From Letharia columbiana (taxonomy: Eukaryota; Ascomycota; Lecanoromycetes; Lecanorales; Parmeliaceae): a stretch of 64,000 nt of DNA. The notes under the pieces were generated by a model. The model saw only the letters and a program-made list of their open reading frames with translations, had not been told where the DNA came from and ran no database searches. The position numbers were made by a program, and so were the translations under genes. Positions 1-10,639 of this stretch are shown here, one piece after another; position 1 is the first letter of the stretch, and the number at the start of each line of letters is the position of its first letter. The stretch is from the NCBI RefSeq assembly GCF_014066305.1, contig NW_023501061.1, positions 186,001 to 250,000 on the forward strand, written 5' to 3'.

Positions 1-1552
1 TCTATAAAATTATATTATCTAATTATTATTATTATTTTATTATTATTATTAATTAATAATTAAGAGCGTTATCGCGAACGCGTTACTCTCTTAATTACTT
101 TCTTTAATTATTTATAATAGAGATTATTTACTATATTACTTCGCTACTAATATAATATATTATTAAAATAATATTATTTATAAAAAAACTCTTCTATCTT
201 CTTTTATTTACTAGAATTTCGAGATTTTATTATAAATTCTAAATTAAATATCTATTTACTATAAAGACTATTAATTAATATTATAAAAACGTTAATATTA
301 AATATATTAACTTACTATAAATTATTATTAATTAATATTATAGAAGTAATATTATTCTCGAGAATAATATTAATATTAATATATATAATAGAATAAGATA
401 GAGCTAAGCTTAAAAATCTTAAATTTATATATATAGTTAATTATAAATTCGAGTTCGCTACGCTCTTTAATTAGATCGACTAAGTTAGTTTAATAACTCT
501 TTTAAACTCTCTTATTAAAAATTTATATATAGAAGTCTTATACTTTAAAGTACTTAGCTTACGATATATATAGTTACTTTATAATTTCTTAAATTATAAA
601 GCTCGCTTTACGCTTTCTAATATTATAAAAATTATAAAGTTTAATCTACTATTAATAGATTAAATAGAAATTTAAATATAATAGTTATAATAGTTATATT
701 AGACGTATTCGAGATTAGATAATAATTCTTTTATCTATTTATATAACTATTCTTCTTTTATTATTCTATTAATTTATTAATATAAATATAATCGTATTTA
801 ATACCCTCGCGAAAACGTTATTAAACGCTTTAGATACGTATTTTTTATTCGTCTCTTAGAGTCTCTATTAATACTCTTAAATTATCTCTTAACGAATTTA
901 TTATTATTAGTAATCGAGATCGTAAGCGAGCTTAATAGCTATTTACTACTATTTATAAACGCGTTAAAAAACTCTTAAAAAGAGTTTAAACGAATATATT
1001 CTCTTTTATAGATTTCTCTTAAGTTAGCGATAATATCTTTTAATCTAATAATACTATCTCTTAAAACGCGTCTTTCTTCTCTATTTATTCTTTATTATTT
1101 TATTTTAATTATATTTCTTTTATAATTCTATTAATTTACTAATATAAATATAATTATTCTCGATACTCCTAACGAAAATATTATTAAACGCTTTAGATAT
1201 ATATACTTCTTTTACTCGCCTCTTAAAGTCTCTATTAATACTCTTAAATTACTTTTTAATAAATTCGCTATTACTAATAATCGAGGTTATAAAAGAGTTT
1301 AATAATTATCTATTATTATTTATAAACGCGTTAAAAGATTAAAAAGAGCTCGAACGAATTTACGACTATTATCTTTCTCTATATACTCTTAAGCTAGCGA
1401 TACTTAACTAGTTACTTAGTTAATATTATCTACTTTATTAGCTTAATAATTTACTTAGTTAGATTATTAATTAATTACTTAATTATTTACTTAATTACTT
1501 ATTTAGCTAATTACTTAATTTAATACTCTATAAGAGAAGAAGTAAGAGAAGA

Positions 1553-2260
1553 AACTATAATAATAAATGCGAAGAATATGCGAAGAATACTACGAAGAAT
1601 ACTACTAGAGAAACTAAGCGGTAATAAGATTATTATTATTAAGAATACGACTTAGCTCTCTAAGATCCCACGTTATATACTCTCTACGATTCTATATTAA
1701 ATTATTACTTAGTAAGCGAAGAATATTACTATAACTTAATCTATTATTTCTATTATTATTAATATAATATATTACTATAATAATATTAGAAACTATAATA
1801 GATAAATACGAAGAATACTACGAAGAATATTACGAAGAATACTACGAAGAAATTAAGCGATAATAAGATTACTATCATTAAGAATACGACTTAGCTCTTT
1901 AAGATTCTATATTATATACTCTTTATAATTTTATATTAAATTATTACTTAGTAAGCGAAGAATATTATTATAACTTAATCTATTATTCTTATTATTATTA
2001 ATATAATATATTATTATAATAATATTAGAAACTATAATAGATAAATACGAAGAATACTACGAAGAATATTACGAAGAATATTACGAAGAAACTAAGCGAT
2101 AATAAGATTATTATTATTAAGAATACGACTTAGCTCTCTAAGATTTCACGTTATATACTCTCTACGATTTTATATTAAATTATTACTTAGTAAATAGAGA
2201 ATATTATTATAATTTAATTTATTATCTCTATTATATTAATATAATATATTATTATAATAA
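1553..2260 (+). repeat. Tandem array of about 240-bp units, RIP-mutated
   Basis: Three successive units begin near 1553, 1790 and 2031. Each carries the same landmarks in order: a GCGAAGAATACTACGAAG-like run, a TAAGCGGTAATAAGATT-like run, then a run ending in GATCCCACGTTATATACTC or a variant. They match the unmutated units at 8976-9380 once C-to-T and G-to-A changes are allowed, so they are RIP-mutated copies of the same coding repeat. Confidence 0.75.
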
Positions 2261-2274
2261 TATTATAAGAGAAG

Positions 2275-3460
2275 AATCTACTATAATAATTATAGTTAAT
2301 TAAATCTTTATAGAAGAAATATCGAATAATATATATTTAAACGAATTAAAATCGTTTAATATCTTACTCTAATAGCTATTTTATTATTTAAAAGATTTTA
2401 CTATAATAGAAGATAATATAAGATTTATATTACTAACTAGTATATTATCTTTATTTCTTTTCGATATTTTAATACTTCTTATTATAAGAATATAACCTTT
2501 CTCTATTTTTTATAGATAATTATTACGAATTAATTCTTTATACTTAATATATCTTTCTAATTAAATCTTAGCGCGTCTCTCTTCGTATATATATATCTAT
2601 ATATTATATAGATTAAATTAATTTTATAATAATAAAAGTAGATTAAAAATATATAGTAAGCGATTAGAGTTTAATTTAACTTAGAACTAAAGCTAAAATT
2701 CGATTTAACTTAGAAAAATTCAACTTTATAAATTTAATTTATAGATCTTTACTTATTATTATATAATATATTAATAACGCGTCTACGACGTATAATAATT
2801 AGTTCTATTATATTATTAAAACGATATTATAATAAATCGACTCTTTTCTCTTATTTCTCTATTAGAGTTTAAAAGTTTTTAAATAAATATTCTATTTTTA
2901 TTTAGATATCTAGAGACTAAGATCTAAAAGAGAAGATAATTATTAAATCTAATACTATTATAAATCTTAACGCTATTTACGCTAAAATATTAATATTATA
3001 TATATTATAAGTAAAGACCTATAAATTAAATTTATAAAGTTAAATTTTTCTAAGTTAAATCGAATTTTAGCTCTAGCTCTAAGTTAAATCGAACTCTAAT
3101 CGCTTACTATACGTTTTTAATCTATATATAAATATATATATATATAAAGAGAGACGCGCTAAGATTTAATTAGAAAGGTATATTAAGTATAAAGAATTAA
3201 TTCGTAATAATAATCTATAAAAAATAGAGAAAGCTATATTCTTATAGTAAGAAGTATTAAAATATTAAAAAGAAATAAAGATAATATATTAATTAGTAAT
3301 ATAAATTCTATATTATCTTCTATTATAGTAAAATCTTTTAAATAATAAAATAGCTATTAGAGTAAGATATCGAACGATTTTAATTCGTTTAAATATATAT
3401 TATTTAATATTTCTTCTATAAAGACTTAATTAGCTATAATTATCGTAGTAAATTCTTCTC
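2275..3460. repeat. Large palindrome of two RIP-mutated copies
   Basis: 2275-2770 and about 2985-3460 are reverse complements of each other with scattered transitions, around a spacer of roughly 220 bp. Both arms match the 3' part of the LTR-element family, for example 9377-9780 on the plus strand and 5075-5400 on the minus strand. The arms are probably two head-to-head insertions and not the termini of one transposon. Confidence 0.65.
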
Positions 3461-3476
3461 TTATAACGTTATTATT

Positions 3477-4050
3477 AGTATATATAATAGAATAAGATAG
3501 AACTAAACTAGAAAATCTTAAATTTATATATATAGCTAATTATTAATTCGTTAGGTCTACGCTTTTTAATTAGATATTACGAGTAAATAAATTAGCGTTC
3601 GTAATTATTAAAAAAATAGATATATATTATTAATATATAGAAAAACTTTTTTATTTTCTATTAACTTTTTAAGATTTTAAATTTTAAATTTTAGAGCGCA
3701 GTCTGCGCTCTCCGAATTTTTAAGAATTTTAAAATTTGATCTTATAATTATTAAAGCGCAAGGAATTCAAATATCGCTCATCAAAGTCCGCTTACCAAAA
3801 TCCGCTCGACAGCCCTAATTAAAAAACAGGTGTACATTATTTAATTTTAGAATAACTTTTTTATTTTCTATTAAAATTTTAGAATTTTTAATTTAAACTA
3901 TAGAGTATAATATAGGCTTTTAGATAAAAAAAGAATTACTAAATTTAGTCTTATAGATATTTAAAGATAAGGAATTTAGATATCGCTTATCAAAGATCGC
4001 TTATCAAAATTTACTCGATAGCCTCGATTAAAAAAAAAGACTATAAATTT
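3477..4050 (+). repeat. Repeat unit B, copy 1 (about 570 bp)
   Basis: The unit begins with a TATATATAATAGAATAAGATAG-type end and runs to a CTCGATAGCC plus A-run end. A close relative lies at 11631-12180. Inside, about 3650-3840 and 3850-4035 are diverged tandem halves, each ending in CTCGACAGCC or CTCGATAGCC followed by an A-run. The size and the TATA-like start would fit a solo LTR, but no flanking target duplication was established. Confidence 0.5.
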
Positions 4051-5000
4051 AATTTATAGGTCTTTATTTATAATAATATATTATATTAATATAATAGAGA
4101 TAATAGATTAAGTTATAATAATATTCTTCGCTTACTAAGTAATAATTTAATATGAAATTATAGAGAGTATATAACGTAAGATCTTAAAGAGCTAAGTCGT
4201 ATTTCTAACGATAATAATCTTATTATTACTTAATTTCTTCGTAATATTCTCTATAATATTTTTCGTAGTATTCTTTATATTTATTTATTATAGTTTCTTC
4301 TTTTACTTCTTAATATAATAGAGATAATAAACTAAGTTATAATAATATTCTTCGCTTACTAAGTAATAATTTAATATAAAATCGTAAAGAGTATATAACG
4401 TGGAATCTTAAAGAGCTAAGTCGTATTCTTAATACTAAAAGTCTTATTATCGCTTAGTTTCTTCGTAGTATTCTTTATATTTATCTATTATATTAACTTC
4501 TCTTATACTAGCTAAATAAATTAATATAAGATCGTAGAGAATAGATTTATTATATTACTACTATTAATAACTATCTTTATAATATTCTTTATAATATTCT
4601 TTATATTCGTCTATTATAGATTCTTCTCTTATTTAATTAAGTATAAGAATATCGAGAGTAATTTTATATTAATAGTATTTATGAATTAATAGAATTAATA
4701 GAATTAATAGAATTAATAGAATAGTAAAAGAAGAATAATTATATAAATAGATAGAAGGATTATTATTTAATTTCGAACGCGTTTAATATAACTATAATAT
4801 TTAAATATTAATTTAACTCATCTATCGCTAACTTAAAAGAAGTATATAAAGAAGAATATATTCGTTCGAGCTCTTTTTAAGAGTTTTTTAATATATTTAT
4901 AAGTAGTAGTAGATAGCTATTAAGCTCGCTTATAGCCTCGATTATTAATAATAGCGAATTCGCTAAAAAGTAATTTAAGGGCGTTAGTAGAGGCTCTAAG

Positions 5001-5151
5001 TATTAAGGAATAGTTCTTAATATTATAATATTAGTGTGGTATAAAGTTATTCTATTAATCTATGTGGTCTGTAGGCACATATGTGCGGAGGGGAGGCGCG
5101 CTAAGGCCTGACTAGGAAGGTGTACCGAGTGTGGAGGATTGATCCGTAACA
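5001..5151 (-). repeat. LTR, left copy (151 bp)
   Basis: Direct repeat of 6062-6212. It begins TATTAAGG, where the partner has TGTTAAGG, and ends GTAACA. Preceded by target duplication CTAAG. It holds the GC-rich patch GGAGGGGAGGCGCGCTAAGG. Confidence 0.82.
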
Positions 5152-5184
5152 GGTGCCCATAAAAAACAGAGAAAGGCCATGTCC

Positions 5185-5376
5185 TCATGGCAAGAAGTAT
5201 GCATGCATGATTTTTCGAATGCCGGAGAGAAATGGAGACACCAGGCCAATTAGTGGTGTGAATCCCACAAGTTCTCTTACCGCAGCGAAGCCCTTCGAAT
5301 AGTACTGGAGCAAGACATCAGACGGTTTCAATTCGTCCAAATATGCATCGTTCCATGTCCTTCTGTAGAGGCCCAA
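5185..5376 (-). pseudogene. Downstream frame of the LTR-element ORF
   Basis: A 63-codon ORF overlaps the 3' end of the ORF at 5318-5866 in a different frame. Its segment NDAYLDELKPSDV is shared with the plus-strand copy near 9379-9420, so this frame was once coding. Probably the frameshifted C-terminal part of the element's protein. Confidence 0.4.
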
Positions 5377-5866
5377 TTGGCTGTGATCGACGCAGTAGAT
5401 CCTTCTCTTGTGTGCTCATTGCAGTGATGTACCACAATGTGATATTGCCCAGGCATGTGGAGACAGTAGGCCAAATCGTAGTGGTGTTCTCCGCTTGCTG
5501 AGTGATGATTTGACGCGGGATCGTGGAGAGCTGAGCCATGTCCTTGACGATGGTGGCCTTGTTGCCGCTTGGTTTCTCCGCAGTGTTCTCCGCAATTGCC
5601 TGTAGTGGTTCCTCCTCTTGCTTTGACTGAGTGATTGGCTGAGGGGTTGACTGAGCGGCTGGCTCAGCGGCTGGCTGAGTAGCTGGCTGAGTGGCTGGCT
5701 GAATGGCTGGCTGAATGACTGGAAGGATTTGACTTGGTTGCTGGCGAAACTCATTGCGTAGTTGATCTATTTCAGTTCTTATTATGTCTTGAATTTGAGC
5801 CATTAGGCCCTGAACCTGATCTTTCGAGAAGCCGGGGATGAATGGAATGGAATCGAAAGTAGGCAT
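5318..5866 (-). CDS. Hypothetical protein of the LTR element, gag-like position
   Basis: An ORF of 182 codons lies inside the LTR element in the sense expected if the right LTR is the 5' LTR. The N-terminal 40 residues look helical and include SKDQVQGLMAQIQDIIRTEI. A low-complexity stretch of P/A/T/Q repeats (ATQPATQPAAEPAAQ) follows, then a segment KPSGNKATIVKDMAQLSTIP that recurs at 8976-9428 and, RIP-mutated, at 1553-2260. I recognise no protease, reverse transcriptase or zinc knuckle. The sense continues in another frame at 5185-5376 (NDAYLDELKPSDV), so the original product was either longer and frameshifted or spliced. Function unknown; gag is only a guess from position. Confidence 0.5.
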   Translation of the reverse strand: MPTFDSIPFIPGFSKDQVQGLMAQIQDIIRTEIDQLRNEFRQQPSQILPVIQPAIQPATQPATQPAAEPAAQSTPQPITQSKQEEEPLQAIAENTAEKPSGNKATIVKDMAQLSTIPRQIITQQAENTTTIWPTVSTCLGNITLWYITAMSTQEKDLLRRSQPIGPLQKDMERCIFGRIETV

Positions 5867-6061
5867 AGTGATGGCCTATTGAAAGGTTTACTGCTTGTAT
5901 TTGTTTGCGTGTAGTGACTCTGCGTGACAGGCTGAGTTGCTGGTAGGTGAGCGATGTGGGTGTTGAGGTAGGTAGAGGCGTAGCGTGACTGGCTAGCACT
6001 GTGGATGAGCGAATAAATTCAATAGACTTCTGTTGAGTGATCTTTAGGTGTTGCTATCATT

Positions 6062-6212
6062 TGTTAAGGAATAGTTCTTAATATTATAATATTAGTGTAG
6101 TGTAAAGTTATTCTATTAATCTATATGGTCTGCAGGCATATATGTGCGGAGGGGAGGCGCGCTAAGGCCTGACTAGAAAGGTATATCGAGTGTGAAGGAT
6201 TAATCCGTAATA
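6062..6212 (-). repeat. LTR, right copy (151 bp)
   Basis: Direct repeat of 5001-5151. It begins TGTTAAGG and ends GTAATA, where the partner has GTAACA. Followed by target duplication CTAAG. It has more TG/CA losses than the left copy in its second half. Confidence 0.82.
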
Positions 6213-6817
6213 CTAAGAGACGAGTAAAAGATATATATATATATCTAAAATATTAAGTAATCTTTAGACGAGAGATATCGAAGACGATTATATTTATATT
6301 AGTAAAATTAATAGAATTAATAGAATAATAAAAGAAATATAATTATATAAATAGATGAAAGAATTATTATTCGATCTCGAATACGTTTAATATAACTATT
6401 ATTATATTATAACTACTATATTTAAATATTTATTTAAGATAGCGGCTACGCGTATAGCCCCTATCTACTAGACGTATAGCCCCTACTTAATAGACGTATA
6501 GCCTCTATCTACTAGGCGTATAGCCCTTCTAATCGGATTAGCGGCTACGCGGAAGCTAACGGAATCTAACCGAAAATGGTAAAGAACCCGCATCTAGTGT
6601 CTTCGAGATTCTTGCGGAGATGCTTGGTGGTAGTGAAGCCTCCCTATGTCTCTCCCTGTAGATTTACAACATCGGACGGTTTCAATTCGTCGATTAGTGA
6701 GGTCTTTGAATAATTCCGCTATGGCGATAGCTGATTGGCTGGCTACCCTCTCTGCTTGCTACTAAAAATACGCCTATTATACTTAATTGTCTACTACCTA
6801 TCGGCCAGCTGATCTTT

Positions 6818-7315
6818 CTACATCTGAAACGTATTGAATATAGCCTCGTTACCCTGCATGTAGGCCGATGTAGCACCACCTCGCTGTCCTCGTGTAGCCT
6901 GTCCAGCCTGCCTACCTCGCCGCCCTCCTCGTGTAATGCCTAGTCGTCGGGGTGGCTGCTGCAGCGGTCGCAAACCCCCCCGCTGTGACGCTTGCAGTGT
7001 AGAGGTAGGTGTAGAGGTAGGTGTAGAGGTAGGTGTAGAGGTAGGTGTAGAGGTAGGTGTAGAGGTAGGTGTAGAGGTAGGTGTAGAGGTAGGTGTAGAG
7101 GTAGGTGTAGAGGTAGGTGTAGAGGTAGGTGTAGAGGTAGGTGTAGAGGTAGGTGTAGAGGTAGGTGTAGAGGTAGGTGTAGGTATGCGCTCTGATCCTT
7201 GCCTATGGCCTTCAGTACCAAAGAACGCGTCTGCCCTGTCCTCCTCCTCTTGCTGTTTCACCTGACCCGCCGTGATTGCCAGCTGTCGCATTAAGTGAGG
7301 TGTCCGTCCAGTCAT
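6818..7315 (-). CDS. Hypothetical protein with Thr-Pro-Thr-Ser repeats
   Basis: A 165-codon ORF inside the terminal-inverted-repeat element. The N-terminus is polar and Gln/Glu-rich (GQVKQQEEEDRADAFFG). About fifteen tandem TPTS units follow, encoded by the minisatellite, and then an Arg/Gly-rich tail (GGRRGRQAGQATRGQRGG) resembling RGG-type RNA-binding tracts. It may be the relic of a gag-like or captured gene. All three frames across the 12-bp array are open, so openness there is not evidence of coding; the unique flanks are the better evidence. Confidence 0.3.
   Translation of the reverse strand: MTGRTPHLMRQLAITAGQVKQQEEEDRADAFFGTEGHRQGSERIPTPTSTPTSTPTSTPTSTPTSTPTSTPTSTPTSTPTSTPTSTPTSTPTSTPTSTPTSTPTSTLQASQRGGLRPLQQPPRRLGITRGGRRGRQAGQATRGQRGGATSAYMQGNEAIFNTFQM
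6999..7178 (+). repeat. 12-bp minisatellite, 15 perfect copies
   Basis: Unit GTAGAGGTAGGT is repeated 15 times without a mismatch and then breaks off as GTAGGTA. Perfect identity in a region otherwise scarred by RIP suggests recent expansion. RIP in well-studied fungi needs longer duplications, which may explain why the array is spared. Confidence 0.95.
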
Positions 7316-8728
7316 CGGGAGGTGGAGCTAGGGCCATTGCTATTGAGCGAAGGATGTGGGCGGGCGGTGGGGTGGGAGTTGGTTTTACTACCATAAGGTA
7401 TCCTATTATAAAGGCAAGAATCTCGAAGACACTAGATGCGGGTTCCTTACCATTTTCGGTTAGATTCCGTTAGCTTCCGCGGCCGCTAACCGAATCAGAG
7501 GGGCTATACGCCTAGTGAATAGGGCTGACGCCTAGTAAGTAGGGCTGTACGCGTAGCCGCTATCTTATTTAATTAGTATATATAATAGAATAAGATAGAG
7601 CTAAGCTTGAAAATCTTAAATTTATATATATAGTTAATTATTAATTTAAAGTTACTACGCTCTTTAATTAGATCGACTAAGTTAGCTCGATAGCTCTCTC
7701 GCGTTTTTCTTATTAAAAATTTATATATAGAAGTTTTATACTTTAAAGTACTTAGCTTACGATATATATAGTTACTTTATAATTTCTTAAATTATAAAGC
7801 TCGCTTTACGCTTTCTAACGCTATAAAAATTATAAAGTTTAATCTACTATTAATAAATTAAATAAATATTTAAATATAATAGTTATAGTAGTTATATTAG
7901 ACGCGTTCGAGATCGAATAATAATTCTTTTATCTATTTATTATTCTTTTATTATTCTATTAATTCTATTAATTCTATTAATTTCATTAATATAAATATAA
8001 TCGTTTTTTTTTCTTCGATATTTCTTATCTAGTTTAGCCTCTTATTAACGCTCTTAAACTATTTCTTAACGAATTCGCTATTACTAATAATCGAGGCCGT
8101 AAGCGAGTTTAATAGCTATCTACTACTACTTATAAACGCGTTAAAAGACTCTTAAAAAGAGCTTAAACGAATACGTTCTCTTTTATATACTTCTTTTAAG
8201 TTAGCGATAGATAAATTAAATTAATATTTAAATATTATAGTTATATTAAACGCGTTCGAGATCGAATAATAATTCTTTCATCTATTTATATAATTATTCT
8301 TCTTTTACTATTCTATTAATTCTATTAATTTTATTAATTCTATTAATTCTATTAATTTTACTAATATAAATATATTTACTCTCGATATTCTCGTACTTAG
8401 TTAAATAAGAGAAGAATCTATAATAGACGAATACGGAGAATACTACGAAGAATATTACGAAGATAGTTATTAGCAGTAGTAATATAATAGATTTACTCTC
8501 TATAATCTTATATTAATTTACTTAGTTAGTATAAGAGAAGTTAATATAGTAAGCGAATACGAAGAATACTACGAAGAAATTAAGCGATAATAAGACTCTT
8601 AGTATTAAGAATAGACTTAGCTCTTTAAGATCTCACGTTATATACTCTCTACGATTCTATATTAAATTATTACTTAGTAAGCGAAGAATATTACTATAAC
8701 TTAGTCTATTATTCTTACTATATTAAGA

Positions 8729-9480
8729 AGTAAGAGAAGAAACTATAATAGGTAAATACGGAGAATACTACGGAGAAATTAAGCGGTAATAAGATTATTA
8801 TCGTTAAGAACACGGCTTAGCTCTTCAAGATCCCACGTTATATACTCTCTACGGTTCTATATTAAATTATTACTTAGTAAGCGGAGAACACTACTATAAC
8901 TTAGTTATTCTATATTAAATTATTACTTAGTAAGCGGAGAATACTACTATAACTTGGCCTATTATCCTTACTATATTGAGGAGTAAGAGGAGGAACTATA
9001 ATAGGCAAATGCGGAGAATACTGCGGAGAAACCAAGCGGCAACAAGGCCACCATCGTCAAGAACACGGCTCAGCTCTCCAAGATCCCACGTCATATGCTC
9101 TCCACGATTCCACATCAAATCATCACTCAGCAAGCGGAGAACACCACTGCAACTTAGCCGTTCCACATCAAATCATCACTCAGCAAGCGGAGAACACCAC
9201 TGCAACTTGGCCTGTCATCCCCACTACATTGAGGAGCAAGAGGAGGAACTACAACAGGCAAATGCGGAGAACACTGCGGAGAAACCAAGCGGCAACAAGG
9301 CCACCATCGTCAAGAACACGGCTCAGCTCTCCAAGATCCCACGTCATATGCTCTCCACGGTTCCACATCAAATCATCACTCCGGAACGATGCATATTTAG
9401 ACGAATTGAAACCGTCCGATGTCTATAGCTATTTTATTATTCGAAAAATTTCACTGCGGCGGGAGATATTATAGGATTCA
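8729..9480 (+). repeat. Array of about 250-bp units with a RIP gradient
   Basis: Units start near 8729, 8978 and 9230, and shorter mutated ones precede them from about 8440. The 8729 unit is largely RIP-mutated, the 8978 unit is mostly intact, and the 9230 unit is intact. An intact unit reads CAAGCGGCAACAAGGCCACC where the mutated copy near 1617 reads TAAGCGGTAATAAGATTATT. All differences seen are C-to-T or G-to-A. Confidence 0.8.
8976..9474 (+). pseudogene. Fragment of the LTR-element ORF family, plus strand
   Basis: Two overlapping open frames encode ENTAEKPSGNKATIVKN-like and NDAYLDELKPSDV segments, homologous to the minus-strand ORFs at 5318-5866 and 5185-5376. The reading frame switches between them, the tandem unit is duplicated, and the N-terminal half is missing or RIP-mutated. 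It is therefore a truncated copy and not a functional gene. Confidence 0.6.
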
Positions 9481-10639
9481 CACCACTAATTAGCACGTTG
9501 TCTTTATTTCTTTCCGGTATTTCGATACTTCTTGCCATAAGGATATAGCCTTTCTCTATTTTTTATAGGCAATTATTACACCTTTCTAATTAGGCCTTAG
9601 CGCGCCTCTCTCCGTACATATATACCTATATACTATATAGATTAAATTAATTTTATAGTGGTGGAAGTAGGTTAAAAACGTATAGTAAGCGATTAGAGTT
9701 CGATTTAACTTAGGGCTAGGGCTAAAATTCGATTTAACTTAGAAAAATCCAACTTTATAAATTTAATTCATGGGCCTTTACTTAATCTATTAATAATAGA
9801 TTAAACTTTATAATTTTTATAGCGTTAGAAAGCGTAAAGCGAGCTTTATAATTTAAGAAATTATAAAGTAACTATATATATTATAAACTAAGTACTTTAA
9901 AGTATAAAACTTCTATATATAAATTTTTAATAAGAGAGATATAAAAGGGCTATCGAGCTAATTTAGTCGATTTAATTAAAGAGCGTAGCGAACTCGAATT
10001 TATAATTAACTATATATATAAATTTAAAATTTTCAAGCTTAGCTTTATCTTATTCTTTTATATATATTAATATTAAGATCTCTTTTAGAGTTTAATTTTA
10101 ATAATATATCTTATATATTTAGAGATTTAGCGAATATAAATTTACTTTATATATCTCGAAGTTTTAATATTTTTTAAAGATTAATTCTATTATTAAATAT
10201 ACTATTAAATTTCATAACGATACTATATCTTTTATAGTTTATATTCGCTAGCTAATCGCTAGTAAACTACGCTTTTATAATATATATATTAAATTCTTAG
10301 CTTTCTCTAAATAGTCGAGTAAATCTCGATATTTAGACTTTTTTCTATATCTAATATTATATTATAATAATAAGAAGATTAATAGACTCGAGAATCGAGG
10401 CTATATTAGCTTAATAAAAATAAGCGCTTCGCTAGATCTTCTCTTATATCTTTCTACTCTTTTATTAACGCTAGATATTTAATCTATTATTCGCTTTATT
10501 TAATAATCTACGTTTTATATATAATAATCTAGCGTATAATTATATTAAGGTTTATTAATAATACGAGAGATTTTTATAACTATTAAAGTCGTTTAGAGAG
10601 ACTTATAGCGTACGATAATAAGTAATATTACTAAGAGCC

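Larger units (their letters stand above)
1..4995. repeat. RIP-mutated block of nested repeat fragments
   Basis: No intact gene is visible. The sequence is AT-rich with CA and TG almost absent (none in the first 120 bases) while CG remains, as expected from RIP. It is made of mutated copies of sequences found elsewhere in the window. About 375-2755 parallels 7575-9780 in the same orientation. 1553-2260 is a tandem array of about 240-bp units. 2275-2770 and 2985-3460 are inverted copies. 3477-4050 recurs at 11631-12180. 4075-4640 is an inverted, mutated copy of the unit array. Short C-containing patches, such as 3690-3830, are less mutated. Confidence 0.85.
5001..6212 (-). mobile_element. Miniature LTR retrotransposon, about 1.2 kb
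   Basis: Two 151-bp direct repeats, 5001-5151 and 6062-6212, align without gaps and differ by C/T and G/A transitions. They bound a 910-bp interior. The ends are canonical: the left copy ends in CA and the right copy begins with TG, and the matching opposite ends are TA, as RIP would leave them. The five bases CTAAG occur directly outside both ends (4996-5000 and 6213-6217), a 5-bp target duplication. The interior carries a minus-strand ORF with no reverse transcriptase or integrase, so the element is non-autonomous (TRIM-like or internally deleted). On the minus strand the sequence just inside the LTR, TGATAGC, could be a mutated initiator-Met primer site (TGGTAGC); this is weak evidence. 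The element is inserted in an older RIP-mutated repeat. Confidence 0.82.
6435..7567. mobile_element. Terminal-inverted-repeat element, about 1.13 kb, non-autonomous
   Basis: The ends 6435-6640 and about 7400-7567 are reverse complements over more than 150 bp. The termini read TAAGATAGCGGCTACGCG and its complement, with the repeated motif GTATAGCCCCTA, and an inner arm includes CTAACGGAATCTAACCG. A TA dinucleotide at each end would fit a TA-target (Tc1/mariner-type) element, but TA is itself a palindrome and cannot prove a duplication. The interior is little affected by RIP and carries a 12-bp minisatellite and an ORF without transposase motifs, so it is a MITE-like or deleted element. Confidence 0.72.
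7575..10070. mobile_element. Composite RIP-mutated element with about 285-bp inverted ends
   Basis: 7575-7865 and about 9785-10070 are inverted copies. Their ends have the form TATATAATAGAATAAGATAG, followed by GCTAAGCTTGAAAATC. The same end occurs alone at about 379 and at 3477 and 11631. Between them lie RIP-mutated spacer, the array of about 250-bp units (8729-9480) and the 3' part of the LTR-element family (9377-9660). This may be one element or stacked insertions; I could not fix a target duplication. Confidence 0.5.

Noticed and set aside
5408..5754. Long overlapping ORFs on the other strand or frame of the LTR-element gene
   Set aside because: They are shadows created by the low-complexity repeat region; only the 5318-5866 frame has a continuous non-repetitive N-terminus and recurs in the other copies.
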